Part shown: one piece after another, positions 41,831 through 51,340 of the stretch
Layout of the letters: every line of letters begins with the position of its first letter
Position numbering within the stretch: the first letter of the stretch is position 1
DNA from: Methanocorpusculum parvum
GTDB taxonomy: Archaea; Halobacteriota; Methanomicrobia; Methanomicrobiales; Methanocorpusculaceae
NCBI GenBank assembly: GCA_002287215.1
Contig: LMVO01000001.1
Span: 124,001-188,000 of the forward strand
Direction of reading: 5' to 3'
DNA length: 64,000 nucleotides
Notes under the pieces: model-generated
Database searches by the model: none
Told to the model about the DNA's origin: nothing
Seen by the model: the letters and a program-made list of their open reading frames with translations, nothing else
Translations under genes and position numbers: made by a program

Positions 41831-42994
41831 ATGGCAATGAGCACAATGTATCCAAAATTCTCCACGAAGACTGATGGAGACAACATCATTATGGAGCAGA
41901 AGCTCCTCGCGAAAGTCTCCCACCTCGTGTTGAAAAAGAATGTATGTACCGGGTGCGGTATTTGTTCTGAAGCATGTCCAAAAGAGGCAATCGTCCTTGG
42001 GCTTGTCGGAGCAGTCCGCCGTGGTGCAGTGACTACCGAAGCACCGATCTCAGTAGATCCGGCAAAGTGTTCTTACTGTGGTGTGTGTGTAATTTTATGT
42101 CCGTTCAATGCTCTTGGTTTAGAGGTTGACGGCGAACCGAGTCTGCCTATCCTTGAACAGGAAGGTTTCCCGCAGTATGATATTACTGCCGAAATTGACG
42201 AGTCCAAGTGTAACCGCTGTACTATCTGTCATGAGGTCTGTCCAAACGATGCAATCATCCGTGATGTTCCGACCTTTGAAGGTGTGGATGCCGCAGATGG
42301 TGCGAAGCGTCAGGCAGCTCTTACCGGAAAGACGACCTTTGTGGTCGACAAGGAAAAGTGTACAGTCTGTGGTATCTGTGCGGCACTATGTCCGGCACTT
42401 TCCGTAGACCGTATTCCATTCTATGCTGAGACGGCCAAATCTCTCGGAGATATCGTCTGGGATGAAAAACTCTGTAACGCTTGTCAGGTCTGTGCACTTG
42501 CATGTCCGACTGAGGCAATAAAGGTTGAGCGCGCTGTTGAGTCCAACAAACTTCCAGGCAAAGTAACCATCGATGTTGAAAACTGCTGCACCTGTTCATG
42601 GTGTGAGAAGACCTGCCCAACCGAGGCAGTCACCATCAAGAAGTTCTTCGATGGAGAAATCAGCTTCAACGCAGAAAAATGCCCTGCCGGCTGTTCGACC
42701 TGTGTTGAAGTCTGCCCGTGCAATGCGATTTATCTTCCGTCTCCCGCTTCTGCTGTCGGCATGAAGAAACAGAAGGAGGCAGTAATTGCCGTCAACAAGG
42801 ATCTCTGTATTTTCTGCGGCGCCTGTGTCAATGCATGTCCGTCAGAAGATGTTATCAGACTCAAGAGAACTGAAATCAGAGTCAAAGGACCTGAAACCGA
42901 CCTCTTCAAGAAGATCGCAGAAAAACTCTACGTCCCCAGAACCTCAAAAGTACGTGAGACTTCCGGTCACGTTGAAGTAAAAAAAGTGGAGTGA
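41831..42994 (+). CDS. fwdF: FwdF polyferredoxin with eight [4Fe-4S] clusters
   Basis: 387 residues with eight Cys-rich motifs: CTGCGICSEACP, CSYCGVCVILCP, CNRCTICHEVCP, CTVCGICAALCP, CNACQVCALACP, CCTCSWCEKTCP, CPAGCSTCVEVCP and CIFCGACVNACP. In the structurally known Fwd complex this subunit wires the catalytic units together and carries electrons over a long distance. The second-last motif has one extra spacer residue. HdrC follows after only 6 bp. Confidence 0.93.
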   Translation: MAMSTMYPKFSTKTDGDNIIMEQKLLAKVSHLVLKKNVCTGCGICSEACPKEAIVLGLVGAVRRGAVTTEAPISVDPAKCSYCGVCVILCPFNALGLEVDGEPSLPILEQEGFPQYDITAEIDESKCNRCTICHEVCPNDAIIRDVPTFEGVDAADGAKRQAALTGKTTFVVDKEKCTVCGICAALCPALSVDRIPFYAETAKSLGDIVWDEKLCNACQVCALACPTEAIKVERAVESNKLPGKVTIDVENCCTCSWCEKTCPTEAVTIKKFFDGEISFNAEKCPAGCSTCVEVCPCNAIYLPSPASAVGMKKQKEAVIAVNKDLCIFCGACVNACPSEDVIRLKRTEIRVKGPETDLFKKIAEKLYVPRTSKVRETSGHVEVKKVE

Positions 42995-43000
42995 ACAAAT

Positions 43001-43585
43001 ATGACTAGTGCAAAAGCATACAAAGATGCTGCCCTTGCAGCACGTCTCACTGACAGGTATTACCGTCCAAGTCAGGACTCAGACCCGTCGTTCACTGCCG
43101 AAGTCGAAAAGATCGGTGGAACTGAAGCCCACATATGTTTCCAGTGCGGAACCTGTACTGGTTCCTGTCCGTCAGGTGCAAGAAGCAGCTACCGTATCAG
43201 AAATTTCATGCGCAGAGTCAATCTCGGTATGAGAGATGTCTGTCTGAACGACCCGGATCTCTGGCTGTGTACGACCTGTTATACCTGCTCGGACCGCTGT
43301 CCAAGAGACCTCATTCCGACCGATGTCATCATGGCAATGAGAAATATTGCAGCAAGACAGGGGATCGTCCCGAAAAACTTCCTTGCAACGGTTAACTTCA
43401 TCTACAACACCGGTCACGGTGTTCCAAACAGTGATGCAAACCGTGCAGCCCGTGTCAAGTTAGGTCTTGAAGCAGAACCGGAAACAACCTCCAAATACCC
43501 CGAATATATTCCGGCCATTCGGAAAATCCTCGAGGCATACGGTACCAAACAGCTTGCAGACAAAGTTCTTGCGGAGGGTCAGTAA
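43001..43585 (+). CDS. hdrC: HdrC, heterodisulfide reductase subunit C
   Basis: 194 residues. Two ferredoxin motifs, CFQCGTCTGSCP near 46 and CTTCYTCSDRCP near 90, carry electrons from HdrA to HdrB. The N-terminal part (YYRPSQDSDPSFTAEVEKIG) and the C-terminal helices match cytoplasmic HdrC. Placed between fwdF and hdrB with tiny gaps, unlike the separate hdr operons of many methanogens. Confidence 0.95.
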   Translation: MTSAKAYKDAALAARLTDRYYRPSQDSDPSFTAEVEKIGGTEAHICFQCGTCTGSCPSGARSSYRIRNFMRRVNLGMRDVCLNDPDLWLCTTCYTCSDRCPRDLIPTDVIMAMRNIAARQGIVPKNFLATVNFIYNTGHGVPNSDANRAARVKLGLEAEPETTSKYPEYIPAIRKILEAYGTKQLADKVLAEGQ

Positions 43586-43588
43586 ATT

Positions 43589-44515
43589 ATGTCACACGAG
43601 ACACACAAATACGCATTCTTCCTTGGATGCATTGCTCCGAACCGGTATCCGGGCATCGAGGCCTCTGCAATCCGTACTGGTAAGAACCTTGGTATTGAAC
43701 TCGTTCCGTTAAAGGGAGCATCCTGCTGCCCGGCACCTGGTGCATTCGGGTCCATTGACCTCAATGTCTGGTATGCAATGGCTGCAAGAAACCTCATCTT
43801 AGCAGAACAGATGAATATGGATATCGCCCTGATCTGTAACGGCTGTTACAAGTCGATCTGGGAAGTCAACCACAAACTGAAACACAACGACGAGCTTCGC
43901 GACTCAGTCAACGAAGTTTTAAAGGAAGTCGACATGGAGTTTAAAGGCACTACCAATGTCTACCACCTTGCGGAGCTTTACTACAACGATGACGTCTGCG
44001 GTCTTGACAAAATCAGAGACAGTGTGAACACACCCCTTGCCGGTGTGAAAGTCGCCTGCCACTACGGCTGCCACTTACTCAAGCCCGCAAAGGACCGTGA
44101 GTTTGCCGGCGGTGCAATCGGTGACAGTGAACACCCGATGTGGTTCGAAGAACTCGTCGATGCTCTTGGCGCTGAAGCTGTTGAATATCGCAATAAAATG
44201 GAGTGCTGTGGTGCCGGCGGAGGAGTCCGCGGATACGATATCGCTCACGCTCTCGACATCACCAACGAAAAACTCACAAATATGGCTGCTGTCGGTGCTG
44301 ACGCAATCGTCGACACCTGTCCGTTCTGCCAGCTGCAGTTCGACCGCGGTCAGTTTGAAATCGGTCAGAAGTTTGGTGTCGAGTGGAATATTCCGGTTTT
44401 ACACTACTGTGAAATGCTCGGTCTTGCCCAGGGTATGACTCCGAATGAACTCGGTCTCGATCTTCACCAGATCTCATGCAATCCATTCCTTGACAAACTG
44501 AAGGGAGGGCAGTAA
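43589..44515 (+). CDS. hdrB: HdrB, heterodisulfide reductase catalytic subunit
   Basis: Reduces the CoM-S-S-CoB heterodisulfide at two noncubane [4Fe-4S] clusters. 308 residues with the two CCG domains: the first has GASCCPAPGAFGS near 49 and ICNGCYKS near 82; the second has CHYGCHLLKP near 155, MECCGAGGGVRG near 195 and DTCPFCQ near 233. Gap to hdrC 3 bp and to hdrA 1 bp. Confidence 0.96.
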   Translation: MSHETHKYAFFLGCIAPNRYPGIEASAIRTGKNLGIELVPLKGASCCPAPGAFGSIDLNVWYAMAARNLILAEQMNMDIALICNGCYKSIWEVNHKLKHNDELRDSVNEVLKEVDMEFKGTTNVYHLAELYYNDDVCGLDKIRDSVNTPLAGVKVACHYGCHLLKPAKDREFAGGAIGDSEHPMWFEELVDALGAEAVEYRNKMECCGAGGGVRGYDIAHALDITNEKLTNMAAVGADAIVDTCPFCQLQFDRGQFEIGQKFGVEWNIPVLHYCEMLGLAQGMTPNELGLDLHQISCNPFLDKLKGGQ

Positions 44516-44516
44516 G

Positions 44517-46556
44517 ATGGTATATACAGGTAAAAACGCCGCATCATCTCCTGCAGTTGAAGAACCAAGGATTGGTGTCTTCATCTGCCACTGCGGTACA
44601 AATATCGCAGGATCGATCGATGTTCCGGCAGTAAAGGAATATGCAGAAACCATTCCTCACGTTGTCGTTGCCCAGAATTATGCATACATGTGTTCGACTC
44701 CCGGTCAGAACATGATCAAAGAGGCAATCGAAGAGCACCACCTTACAGGTATCGTCGTTGCTGCATGCACCCCCCGTCTGCATGAACAGACCTTTAGAAC
44801 CGCCACTGCAAACGGCGGTCTGAACCAGTTCAGATTCGAGATGGCAAACATTCGTGATCAGGGCTCATGGGTCCACATGCACGACTGGGATGGCGGAACT
44901 GACAAGGCCAAAGACGCCGTCCGTATTGCCGTTGCAAAAGCCGCAAAACTCGAAGATCTCTACCCGATGGCAGTGCCGGTCGAACACCGCGCCTTAGTTG
45001 TTGGTGCAGGTATCGGCGGTATTCAGGCATCTATGGATCTTGCAGCTGCCGGTATCGAGACCTACTTAATTGAGAAGGAACCGACAATCGGCGGTCGTAT
45101 GTCCCAGCTTGACAAGACCTTCCCGACCCTCGATTGTTCACAGTGCATTCTGTCTCCAAAGATGGCAGAAGCCGGCAGAACACCGAATATTAAACTCTAC
45201 ACTCTCGCTGAAGTCGAGAATGTCGAGGGATACATCGGTAACTTTGATGTCACAATCCGCCGTCACGCCCGCGGGGTTTTAACTCCGACGGAAGCAGCAG
45301 CAAAAGGTATCGTCGGTGGAGGATGTACCGGCTGTGGTGATTGTTCCACCGTCTGTCCCGTCGTAAAACCCAACTCCTGGGAATTCGGCATGGCACCCCG
45401 CAAGGCGATCTACATCCAGCATGCTCAGGTTGTGCCGCTTATCTACACCATCGACTTCGATGCATGTGTTAAATGCGGTCTCTGTATTACTGCCTGCGGA
45501 ACCAAGAAGGCAATCGATCTTGAGATGGAAGACGAACTCTTCACGATCAAAGTCGGTACTGTCATCATTGCAACCGGTTACGAAACCTTCCCGATCGAAC
45601 AGAAGAAAGAATGGGGTTACAAACTCTATGACAACGTCATCACTTCTCTTGAGTTCGAACGCCTGATCTGTGCATCCGGTCCGACCATCGGTCACCTTGT
45701 CCGTCCCTCTGACGGCGAGACCCCGAAGTCCGTTGGATTCGTTCTCTGTGCAGGTTCCCGTGACAACACCGGTGTCGGCAAGCCGTACTGCTCCAGATTC
45801 TGCTGCATGTACTCGCTGAAACACGCTCACCAGATCATCGAAAAGATCCCCGGGTGCAAAGCCTACATCTTCTACATGGACATCCGTTCCTTCGGTAAAG
45901 CATACGAGGAGTTCTACTACCGTATCCAGCACGAAGGCGCGAAGTTCATCCGTGGACGTGTTGCTATGATCCAGGAGCTTCCAAACAAGAATCTCCTTGT
46001 TATTGCAGAAGACACGCTCCTCGGCATGCCTGTTGAGATCGAAGTCGATCTTGTTGTCCTTGCAGCTGCTATCCAGCCGACTGCAGAAACGGAAGTTGTC
46101 CGCAGACACTTCGGTGTATCCTGCTCGATCGACAAGTGGCTCCTTGAGGCCCACCCGAAACTGAACCCCTGTGGAACCACCACCGCCGGTGTGTACCTTG
46201 CAGGTGTCTGTCAGGGTCCAAAAGACATTCCAGACACAGTAGCACAGGCAGAAGGTGCCGCGTCCGCAGCATCCATTCCGATCCACGCAGGTCAGGTCGA
46301 ACTCGAGCCGTACTATGCCCAGTGTATGCAGGATATCTGCGCCGGCTGCGGTATGTGTGTTAATCAGTGCCCATACTCTGCTCTTGCCATGACAATCGTC
46401 GACGGCAGAACAGTAATGGAAGTAACTGCAGCAAAGTGTAAAGGCTGCGGTACCTGCGGCGGTTTCTGCCCAGGAGGAGCAATCAAGATGCAGCACTTTA
46501 CGAGCCCGCAGATTCTGGCTCAGATCGATGCATTCTTCCTTGGAGGTGAGCAGTAA
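44517..46556 (+). CDS. hdrA: HdrA, FAD-containing electron-bifurcating subunit
   Basis: Takes electrons by flavin-based bifurcation and sends them to ferredoxin and to HdrBC. 679 residues. N-terminal HCGTNIAGSIDV (near 22), flavin-binding GAGIGGIQASMDLAAAG near 160, DCSQCILSPKM near 203, then ferredoxin motifs CTGCGDCSTVCP (near 263) and CVKCGLCITAC (near 318), and two C-terminal ones (CAGCGMCVNQCP, CKGCGTCGGFCP). VYLAGVCQGPKDIPDTVAQA near 560 is the second FAD contact. The stop overlaps the mvhD start by 1 bp. Confidence 0.96.
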   Translation: MVYTGKNAASSPAVEEPRIGVFICHCGTNIAGSIDVPAVKEYAETIPHVVVAQNYAYMCSTPGQNMIKEAIEEHHLTGIVVAACTPRLHEQTFRTATANGGLNQFRFEMANIRDQGSWVHMHDWDGGTDKAKDAVRIAVAKAAKLEDLYPMAVPVEHRALVVGAGIGGIQASMDLAAAGIETYLIEKEPTIGGRMSQLDKTFPTLDCSQCILSPKMAEAGRTPNIKLYTLAEVENVEGYIGNFDVTIRRHARGVLTPTEAAAKGIVGGGCTGCGDCSTVCPVVKPNSWEFGMAPRKAIYIQHAQVVPLIYTIDFDACVKCGLCITACGTKKAIDLEMEDELFTIKVGTVIIATGYETFPIEQKKEWGYKLYDNVITSLEFERLICASGPTIGHLVRPSDGETPKSVGFVLCAGSRDNTGVGKPYCSRFCCMYSLKHAHQIIEKIPGCKAYIFYMDIRSFGKAYEEFYYRIQHEGAKFIRGRVAMIQELPNKNLLVIAEDTLLGMPVEIEVDLVVLAAAIQPTAETEVVRRHFGVSCSIDKWLLEAHPKLNPCGTTTAGVYLAGVCQGPKDIPDTVAQAEGAASAASIPIHAGQVELEPYYAQCMQDICAGCGMCVNQCPYSALAMTIVDGRTVMEVTAAKCKGCGTCGGFCPGGAIKMQHFTSPQILAQIDAFFLGGEQ

Positions 46557-46984
46557 TGTCTGACGAGTGGAAACCAAAGATTATCGGTATTATCTGCAAC
46601 TGGTGTTCCTACGCCGGAGCAGACGGTGCTGGTTCAGCCCGTACCCAGTATCCGCCGGACATTCGTATTGTCCGTGTCATGTGTACTGGTCGTATCGACA
46701 CCCTGTTCGTCCTGAAAGCTTTTGCCGATGGAGCAGACGGTGTTCTCGTGTCCGGCTGTCACTTTGGTGACTGCCACTACCTTGCAGGAAACTTCAAGGC
46801 AGCAAAGAGAATGTTCCTTGTCAAGAGTATTCTCAACAACATGGGTATTGAACACAGGCGCTTCCGTATGACCTTTGTGTCAGCATCGGAAGGTGCAAAA
46901 TGGGCAGTCGTTATCACTGACGTGATCAACACGATCAAAGAGATCGGTCCAAGCCCCATCGCGGAGTTTAACAAAAGGAAATAA
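46556..46984 (+). CDS. mvhD: MvhD, electron-transfer adaptor of HdrA
   Basis: 142 residues with a [2Fe-2S] cluster, bridging HdrA to a hydrogenase or formate dehydrogenase. CNWCSYAGADGAG near 15, VMCTGRID near 41 and GCHFGDCHYLAGN near 63 are the conserved cysteine segments. No mvhG/mvhA follows. In Methanomicrobiales the partner can be formate dehydrogenase or another hydrogenase encoded elsewhere. Confidence 0.93.
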   Translation: MSDEWKPKIIGIICNWCSYAGADGAGSARTQYPPDIRIVRVMCTGRIDTLFVLKAFADGADGVLVSGCHFGDCHYLAGNFKAAKRMFLVKSILNNMGIEHRRFRMTFVSASEGAKWAVVITDVINTIKEIGPSPIAEFNKRK

Positions 46985-46985
46985 T

Positions 46986-47025
46986 GTGTGGACAAAGATA
47001 ATTTAATTTAAAATTATCTCCACAC
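46986..47025 (+). terminator. Long hairpin between mvhD and fwdD
   Basis: GTGTGG (46986-46991) and AGATAATTT pair with AAATTATCT and CCACAC (47020-47025), giving about 15 bp interrupted by a small bulge, followed by a short T-run. Downstream a TATAATA stretch and AGGAGC precede fwdD. It could cut or attenuate the message between the hdr and fwd parts. Confidence 0.5.
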
Positions 47026-47073
47026 GTATCTTTTTGACAAACTCAGCAGAATATAATAGGAGCACATGAGTTT

Positions 47074-47469
47074 ATGAACACGATTACTCTGAATCTGATC
47101 ACCGGAAGAACGATCCAGCAGGGTGTTTCAATGGAGTCTGGTAAAGAAAAACCTGATTACATGAAAGCCTGCGGAATCATCGAACTGGATCCTTCAGATA
47201 TCAAAAAACTCGGCATCTGGAAAAATACCAATGTCCGCGTTACCAGTGAGTATGGTAGTATTATCGTCAAAGCCATTGAGGCAACTCAGGGTCCCCACCC
47301 GGGAATCGGATGGATTCCAATGGGTCCCTGGGCCAACATGGTAGTTGATATCAATACCTATTCTACCGGAATGCCGACATTCAAAGGTACCAAAGTTACC
47401 GTTGAACCTGCAGAAAACGAGACGGTCCTCGACTCGTTATCTGTCGTTCTTAAAGCATGTGGACAGTAA
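47074..47469 (+). CDS. fwdD: FwdD, formylmethanofuran dehydrogenase subunit D
   Basis: 131 residues, the molybdopterin-dinucleotide-binding domain that pairs with FwdB. LITGRTIQQGVSMESGK near residue 8 and IPMGPWANMVVD near 85 are typical. TATA-like and SD-like (AGGAGC) sequences upstream suggest it can be expressed apart from hdr. fwdB follows after 13 bp. Confidence 0.93.
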   Translation: MNTITLNLITGRTIQQGVSMESGKEKPDYMKACGIIELDPSDIKKLGIWKNTNVRVTSEYGSIIVKAIEATQGPHPGIGWIPMGPWANMVVDINTYSTGMPTFKGTKVTVEPAENETVLDSLSVVLKACGQ

Positions 47470-47482
47470 GAGGTGTAAAACT

Positions 47483-48799
47483 ATGTCAAAACTGGTTACT
47501 GATGTAATCTGCCCGTTCTGTGGAACGCTTTGCGACGACCTTGAAGTCGAAGTAAGCGATGACGGAAAACAAATCCTGGAGGTTCGCAATGCATGCGCAA
47601 TTGGGGCCACCAAATTCCTTCACTCACAGGCATCGGACAGAATAATCCGCCCCCGCATGAAACAGGATGATGGGACTTGGAAAGATGTCAGCTACGCAGA
47701 AGCAGCAAAGTATGCTGCCAAAATCCTCTGCGAAGCGAAGAAACCGTTAATGTACGGTTGGTCCTCAACATCCTGCGAAGCTCAGGCGACCGGTCACATG
47801 ATTGCAGAACAGGTTGGAGGTATTGTTGATAATACCGCCACTGTCTGCCATGGACCATCTCTGATCGCAGTCCACGATGTTGGTATCCCGTCATGTACGC
47901 TTGGTGAAGTTAAGAACCGTGCCGACCGTATCGTCTTTTGGGGATGCAATCCGGCACACGCTCACCCGCGTCACATGTCGAGATATTCCATATTCCCAAG
48001 AGGTTATTTCACTGGAAAAGGATCCAAGAGCAGAAAGATCATTGTTGTTGATCCGCGCCCGACTGACACAGCATCCCTTGCTGATTACCACGTTCAGGTT
48101 GAACAGGGTCGCGACTACGAACTGCTTAATGCAATCCGCGTCGCATTCAAAAATGGCCCTCTGCCCGACGTTGTTGCCGGAGTTCCCAAAGAAAAGATCT
48201 ATGAAGTCTCCCGCGTCTTAAAAAGCGGCAGATTTGTTGTGATCTTCTTCGGAATGGGCGTTACCCACTCCCTTGGTAAGAACCACAACATCGATGAAGC
48301 AATCGCCGTCACCAGCGATCTGAATGCATACACCAAAGCGTCCATCATTCCAATGCGTGGTCACTACAATGTGACCGGCTCTGGTCAGGTGCTTGGCTGG
48401 CAGTTCGGATTCCCGTTCTGTGTCGACTTATCCCGCGGCTTTGCCCGTTATAACCCTGGAGAAACCAGTTCGAACGATCTGCTTCTCAGGAATGAAGTCG
48501 ATGCATGTTTCGTCCTTGGCAGCGATCCGGGATCACACTTCCCGAACAAATCTGTCCAGGAAATCTACAAACTCCCGTCAGTTTGTATCGACCCGCATAT
48601 GACCCCCACTGCAGCTGTCTCCAAATGCCACGTTCCAGTAGCATTTGTTGGTGTTGAAGTTGGCGGCTCCTGCTATCGTATGGACAACGTGCCAATCGAA
48701 TCACGAAAGGTTGTTGACCCGCCGGCAGGTATGCTTACCGATGATGAGTTCCTGAAACTTGTTCTGGCAGAAGTAATGACAATCAAAGGAGCTGCATAA
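47483..48799 (+). CDS. fwdB: FwdB, formylmethanofuran dehydrogenase catalytic subunit (Cys type)
   Basis: Reduces CO2 to formate at a W or Mo bis-pterin centre. 438 residues from the ATG at 47483; a longer in-frame start overlaps fwdD and was not used. N-terminal [4Fe-4S] site CPFCGTLCDDLEV near 10. The active-site motif is TVCHGPS near residue 115, so the metal ligand is Cys, not selenocysteine. GCNPAHAHPRHM near 155 and GSDPGSHFP near 340 are family segments. Whether tungsten or molybdenum is used cannot be told. Confidence 0.95.
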   Translation: MSKLVTDVICPFCGTLCDDLEVEVSDDGKQILEVRNACAIGATKFLHSQASDRIIRPRMKQDDGTWKDVSYAEAAKYAAKILCEAKKPLMYGWSSTSCEAQATGHMIAEQVGGIVDNTATVCHGPSLIAVHDVGIPSCTLGEVKNRADRIVFWGCNPAHAHPRHMSRYSIFPRGYFTGKGSKSRKIIVVDPRPTDTASLADYHVQVEQGRDYELLNAIRVAFKNGPLPDVVAGVPKEKIYEVSRVLKSGRFVVIFFGMGVTHSLGKNHNIDEAIAVTSDLNAYTKASIIPMRGHYNVTGSGQVLGWQFGFPFCVDLSRGFARYNPGETSSNDLLLRNEVDACFVLGSDPGSHFPNKSVQEIYKLPSVCIDPHMTPTAAVSKCHVPVAFVGVEVGGSCYRMDNVPIESRKVVDPPAGMLTDDEFLKLVLAEVMTIKGAA

Positions 48800-48804
48800 A
48801 AACC

Positions 48805-50517
48805 ATGACTGAAATCCTCATTAAAAACGGATTCGTCTTTGACCCTACTCAGGAAATTAAAGGCGATAAAAAAGATATTGCTGTCAAAGACGGCAAAATC
48901 GTTGACAAGGTTTCCAGCTCAGCAAAGGTTATCGATGCAACCGGAATGACCGTCATGGCTGGTGGTGTGGACATCCACACTCACGTTGCCGGAGCAAAGG
49001 TCAACGTTGGCAGAAACTTCCGTCCGGAAGACAAACTTCAGGCAGTCTATGAACCGGCTCGCGGTGTCCGCCACATGTCTGGCGGATACTCGGTCCCGAC
49101 GGTATTCAAGACCGCATACAAGTACGCAGACCTTGGTTACACCACCGTCTTCGAGGCAGCAATGCCGCCGCTGTATGCCCGCCACACGCACGAAGAGATG
49201 CGTGACACCCCGATCCTTGATCAGGGTGCATTCCCGATGTTTGGCAACAACTGGTTCATGCTTGATTACCTCAAGAACCAGGAATACGACAATGCAGCTG
49301 CATACATCGCCTGGCTTCTTCGTTCCACCAAAGGATATGGTATCAAGTGTGTCAATCCTGGCGGAACAGAAGCATGGGGCTGGGGTCTCAACTGTCTTAC
49401 CGTAAACGATCCGGTTCCCTACTTTGAAATCACTCCCCGTGAGATCATCAGCGGACTGATCAATGCAAATGAATCCCTCCTCCTGCCTCACTCGATGCAT
49501 CTGCACGGAAACAATCTCGGTAATCCCGGGAACTACACGACTACCCTTGACTCGCTCAAGATCGCCGAAGGCGTCAAGACCGATAACAAGTTTGGCCGTG
49601 AGCAGGTTCTTCACCACACCCACATTCAGTTCCACTCATACGGCGGAACAACGTGGGCAGATTTCGAGTCTAAAGGTCCCGAAGTCATGGACTACATCAA
49701 CAAGAACAAAAACATTACCTGTGATATCGGTTTTGTAACTCTTGATGAAACCACGACCATGACCGGTGACGGTCCGTTCGAGCACCATCTGACTGCCTTA
49801 AACCATCTTAAGTGGGCAAACACCGACGTCGAAGTTGAATGCGGTTCTGGAATCGTTCCATACGTCTACAGCAAAGATGTCTATGTCTGCGGTGTTCAGT
49901 GGTCCATTGGACTTGAAATGGCACTCCTTGCAAAAGATCACATGAGATGTCATCTGACAACCGACCACCCGAATGCAGGTCCGTTTACCCGGTATCCGCG
50001 TGTAATGAAGTGGCTCATGAATCAGGAATCCCGTGAAGCCCTTCTTCACACAATGAAGAACGAAGACAAGGTCCGGGACAGATCAAGTCTGTCATCAATC
50101 GACCGCGAACTTACGCTCTACGAGATCGCCATGATGACCCGTGCAGGAACCGCCAAGGCTCTTGGTCTTGCCGACCGCTGCGGTGGTCTTGGTATTGGCC
50201 TCCAGGCTGATATCGCTGTGTATCCATTCAACCCCGAGACTGACGGAAACGATGCTGAAAAGATCGAGTGGGCATTTGGCAATGCTGTCTATCTTGTCAA
50301 AGACGGACAGATCATCATCAACGACAGTGAGATTGTCAGCAACGGAAACAAGAAGACCTACTGGGTTGACGTCACAACCAATCCGAACAAACAGGTCGAG
50401 CGCGATATCAGTGAGATGTTCACGAAATATTACACTGTTACCGAGAAGAACTACGACGTCGAAGAGCACGCATTCATGAAGAATCCCTTCGTCATTAAAG
50501 TTGATGCAACACAGTGA
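48805..50517 (+). CDS. fwdA: FwdA, formylmethanofuran dehydrogenase amidohydrolase subunit
   Basis: Joins formate to methanofuran at a binuclear metal centre. 570 residues. GGVDIHTHVAGAKVNVGRNF near 53 has the His-x-His ligands; KCVNPGGTEAWGWG near 180 follows the position of the carboxylated lysine; LPHSMHLHGNNLG near 230, HHTHIQFHSYGG near 270 and CHLTTDHPNAGPF near 380 complete the site. Gaps of 5 bp to fwdB and 9 bp to fwdC. Confidence 0.96.
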   Translation: MTEILIKNGFVFDPTQEIKGDKKDIAVKDGKIVDKVSSSAKVIDATGMTVMAGGVDIHTHVAGAKVNVGRNFRPEDKLQAVYEPARGVRHMSGGYSVPTVFKTAYKYADLGYTTVFEAAMPPLYARHTHEEMRDTPILDQGAFPMFGNNWFMLDYLKNQEYDNAAAYIAWLLRSTKGYGIKCVNPGGTEAWGWGLNCLTVNDPVPYFEITPREIISGLINANESLLLPHSMHLHGNNLGNPGNYTTTLDSLKIAEGVKTDNKFGREQVLHHTHIQFHSYGGTTWADFESKGPEVMDYINKNKNITCDIGFVTLDETTTMTGDGPFEHHLTALNHLKWANTDVEVECGSGIVPYVYSKDVYVCGVQWSIGLEMALLAKDHMRCHLTTDHPNAGPFTRYPRVMKWLMNQESREALLHTMKNEDKVRDRSSLSSIDRELTLYEIAMMTRAGTAKALGLADRCGGLGIGLQADIAVYPFNPETDGNDAEKIEWAFGNAVYLVKDGQIIINDSEIVSNGNKKTYWVDVTTNPNKQVERDISEMFTKYYTVTEKNYDVEEHAFMKNPFVIKVDATQ

Positions 50518-50526
50518 GGTCAAAAG

Positions 50527-51327
50527 ATGAACACTGTCACAATCACTATAACAAAACAGCCGGAGTTATTCATCGAAGCTGAGTGTTTCTCTCCCGACGC
50601 ACTTGCAGGCAAGTCTGCTGACGCAATCTCCAAACTCCCGATCTATATCGGTAAAACCACAGAAACCGTTGGTGACTACTTTGCCGTCGATGGAAATGCC
50701 GGAGCTACCGCTGCCGAAACCAAACTGGTTATCAAAGGCGACACCAGCCGTGTCAAATATATCGGATCCAAGATGACTGCAGGCGAAGTCGTTATTAACG
50801 GCAACGCAGACATGTATGTCGGAAACTTCATGTCCGGCGGCAAGATCACTGCCAAAGGAAACATTGGTCACTTTGCTGCTACCTCCATGTCCGGCGGCGA
50901 GATCATTGTTGAAGGAAATGCCGGGAACTATCTTGCAGCCTCCTATCGTGGAGACTGGAGAGGTATGTCCGGCGGCAAGATCACCGTCCTTGGAAATGTA
51001 GGCAGCGACTGTGCTACCTTCATTACCGGCGGCGAGATTGTCATCGGCGGAAATGTCGATGTCCACGTAATGACCCATGCAGACGGGGGTAAAGTTATCA
51101 TTAAAGGAAATGCAAAGAGCCGCCTCGGCGGTCAGGCTTCCCGCGGTGAGATCTACCTCTTTGGAACTGTTGATGTCATGATGCCCGGATATGCATACTC
51201 CGAAGACGTTGAACTCGAAGTAGCAGGAACCAAGGCAAAGTTTGCAGTATATAACGGCGATCTTGGTGAACGTCACCCGACACGCAAAGGTCAGCCGATC
51301 TATGCCAAACTCTATCTGAAGAAATAA
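50527..51327 (+). CDS. fwdC: FwdC, formylmethanofuran dehydrogenase subunit C
   Basis: 266 residues folded as a right-handed beta-helix related to the GltB C-terminal domain. Repeating Gly-rich rungs are visible: MSGGKITAKGNIGHFAATS, MSGGEIIVEGNAGNYLAA, MSGGKITVLGNVGSDCATF and TGGEIVIGGNVDVHV. It scaffolds the complex. Last gene of the block; two strong hairpins follow the stop. Confidence 0.95.
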   Translation: MNTVTITITKQPELFIEAECFSPDALAGKSADAISKLPIYIGKTTETVGDYFAVDGNAGATAAETKLVIKGDTSRVKYIGSKMTAGEVVINGNADMYVGNFMSGGKITAKGNIGHFAATSMSGGEIIVEGNAGNYLAASYRGDWRGMSGGKITVLGNVGSDCATFITGGEIVIGGNVDVHVMTHADGGKVIIKGNAKSRLGGQASRGEIYLFGTVDVMMPGYAYSEDVELEVAGTKAKFAVYNGDLGERHPTRKGQPIYAKLYLKK

Positions 51328-51340
51328 TCTCTTCAGATCA

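Noticed and set aside
45279..46577. 432-residue minus-strand ORF
   Set aside because: Antisense to hdrA; Cys-rich, low-complexity translation of the opposite strand of a conserved gene.
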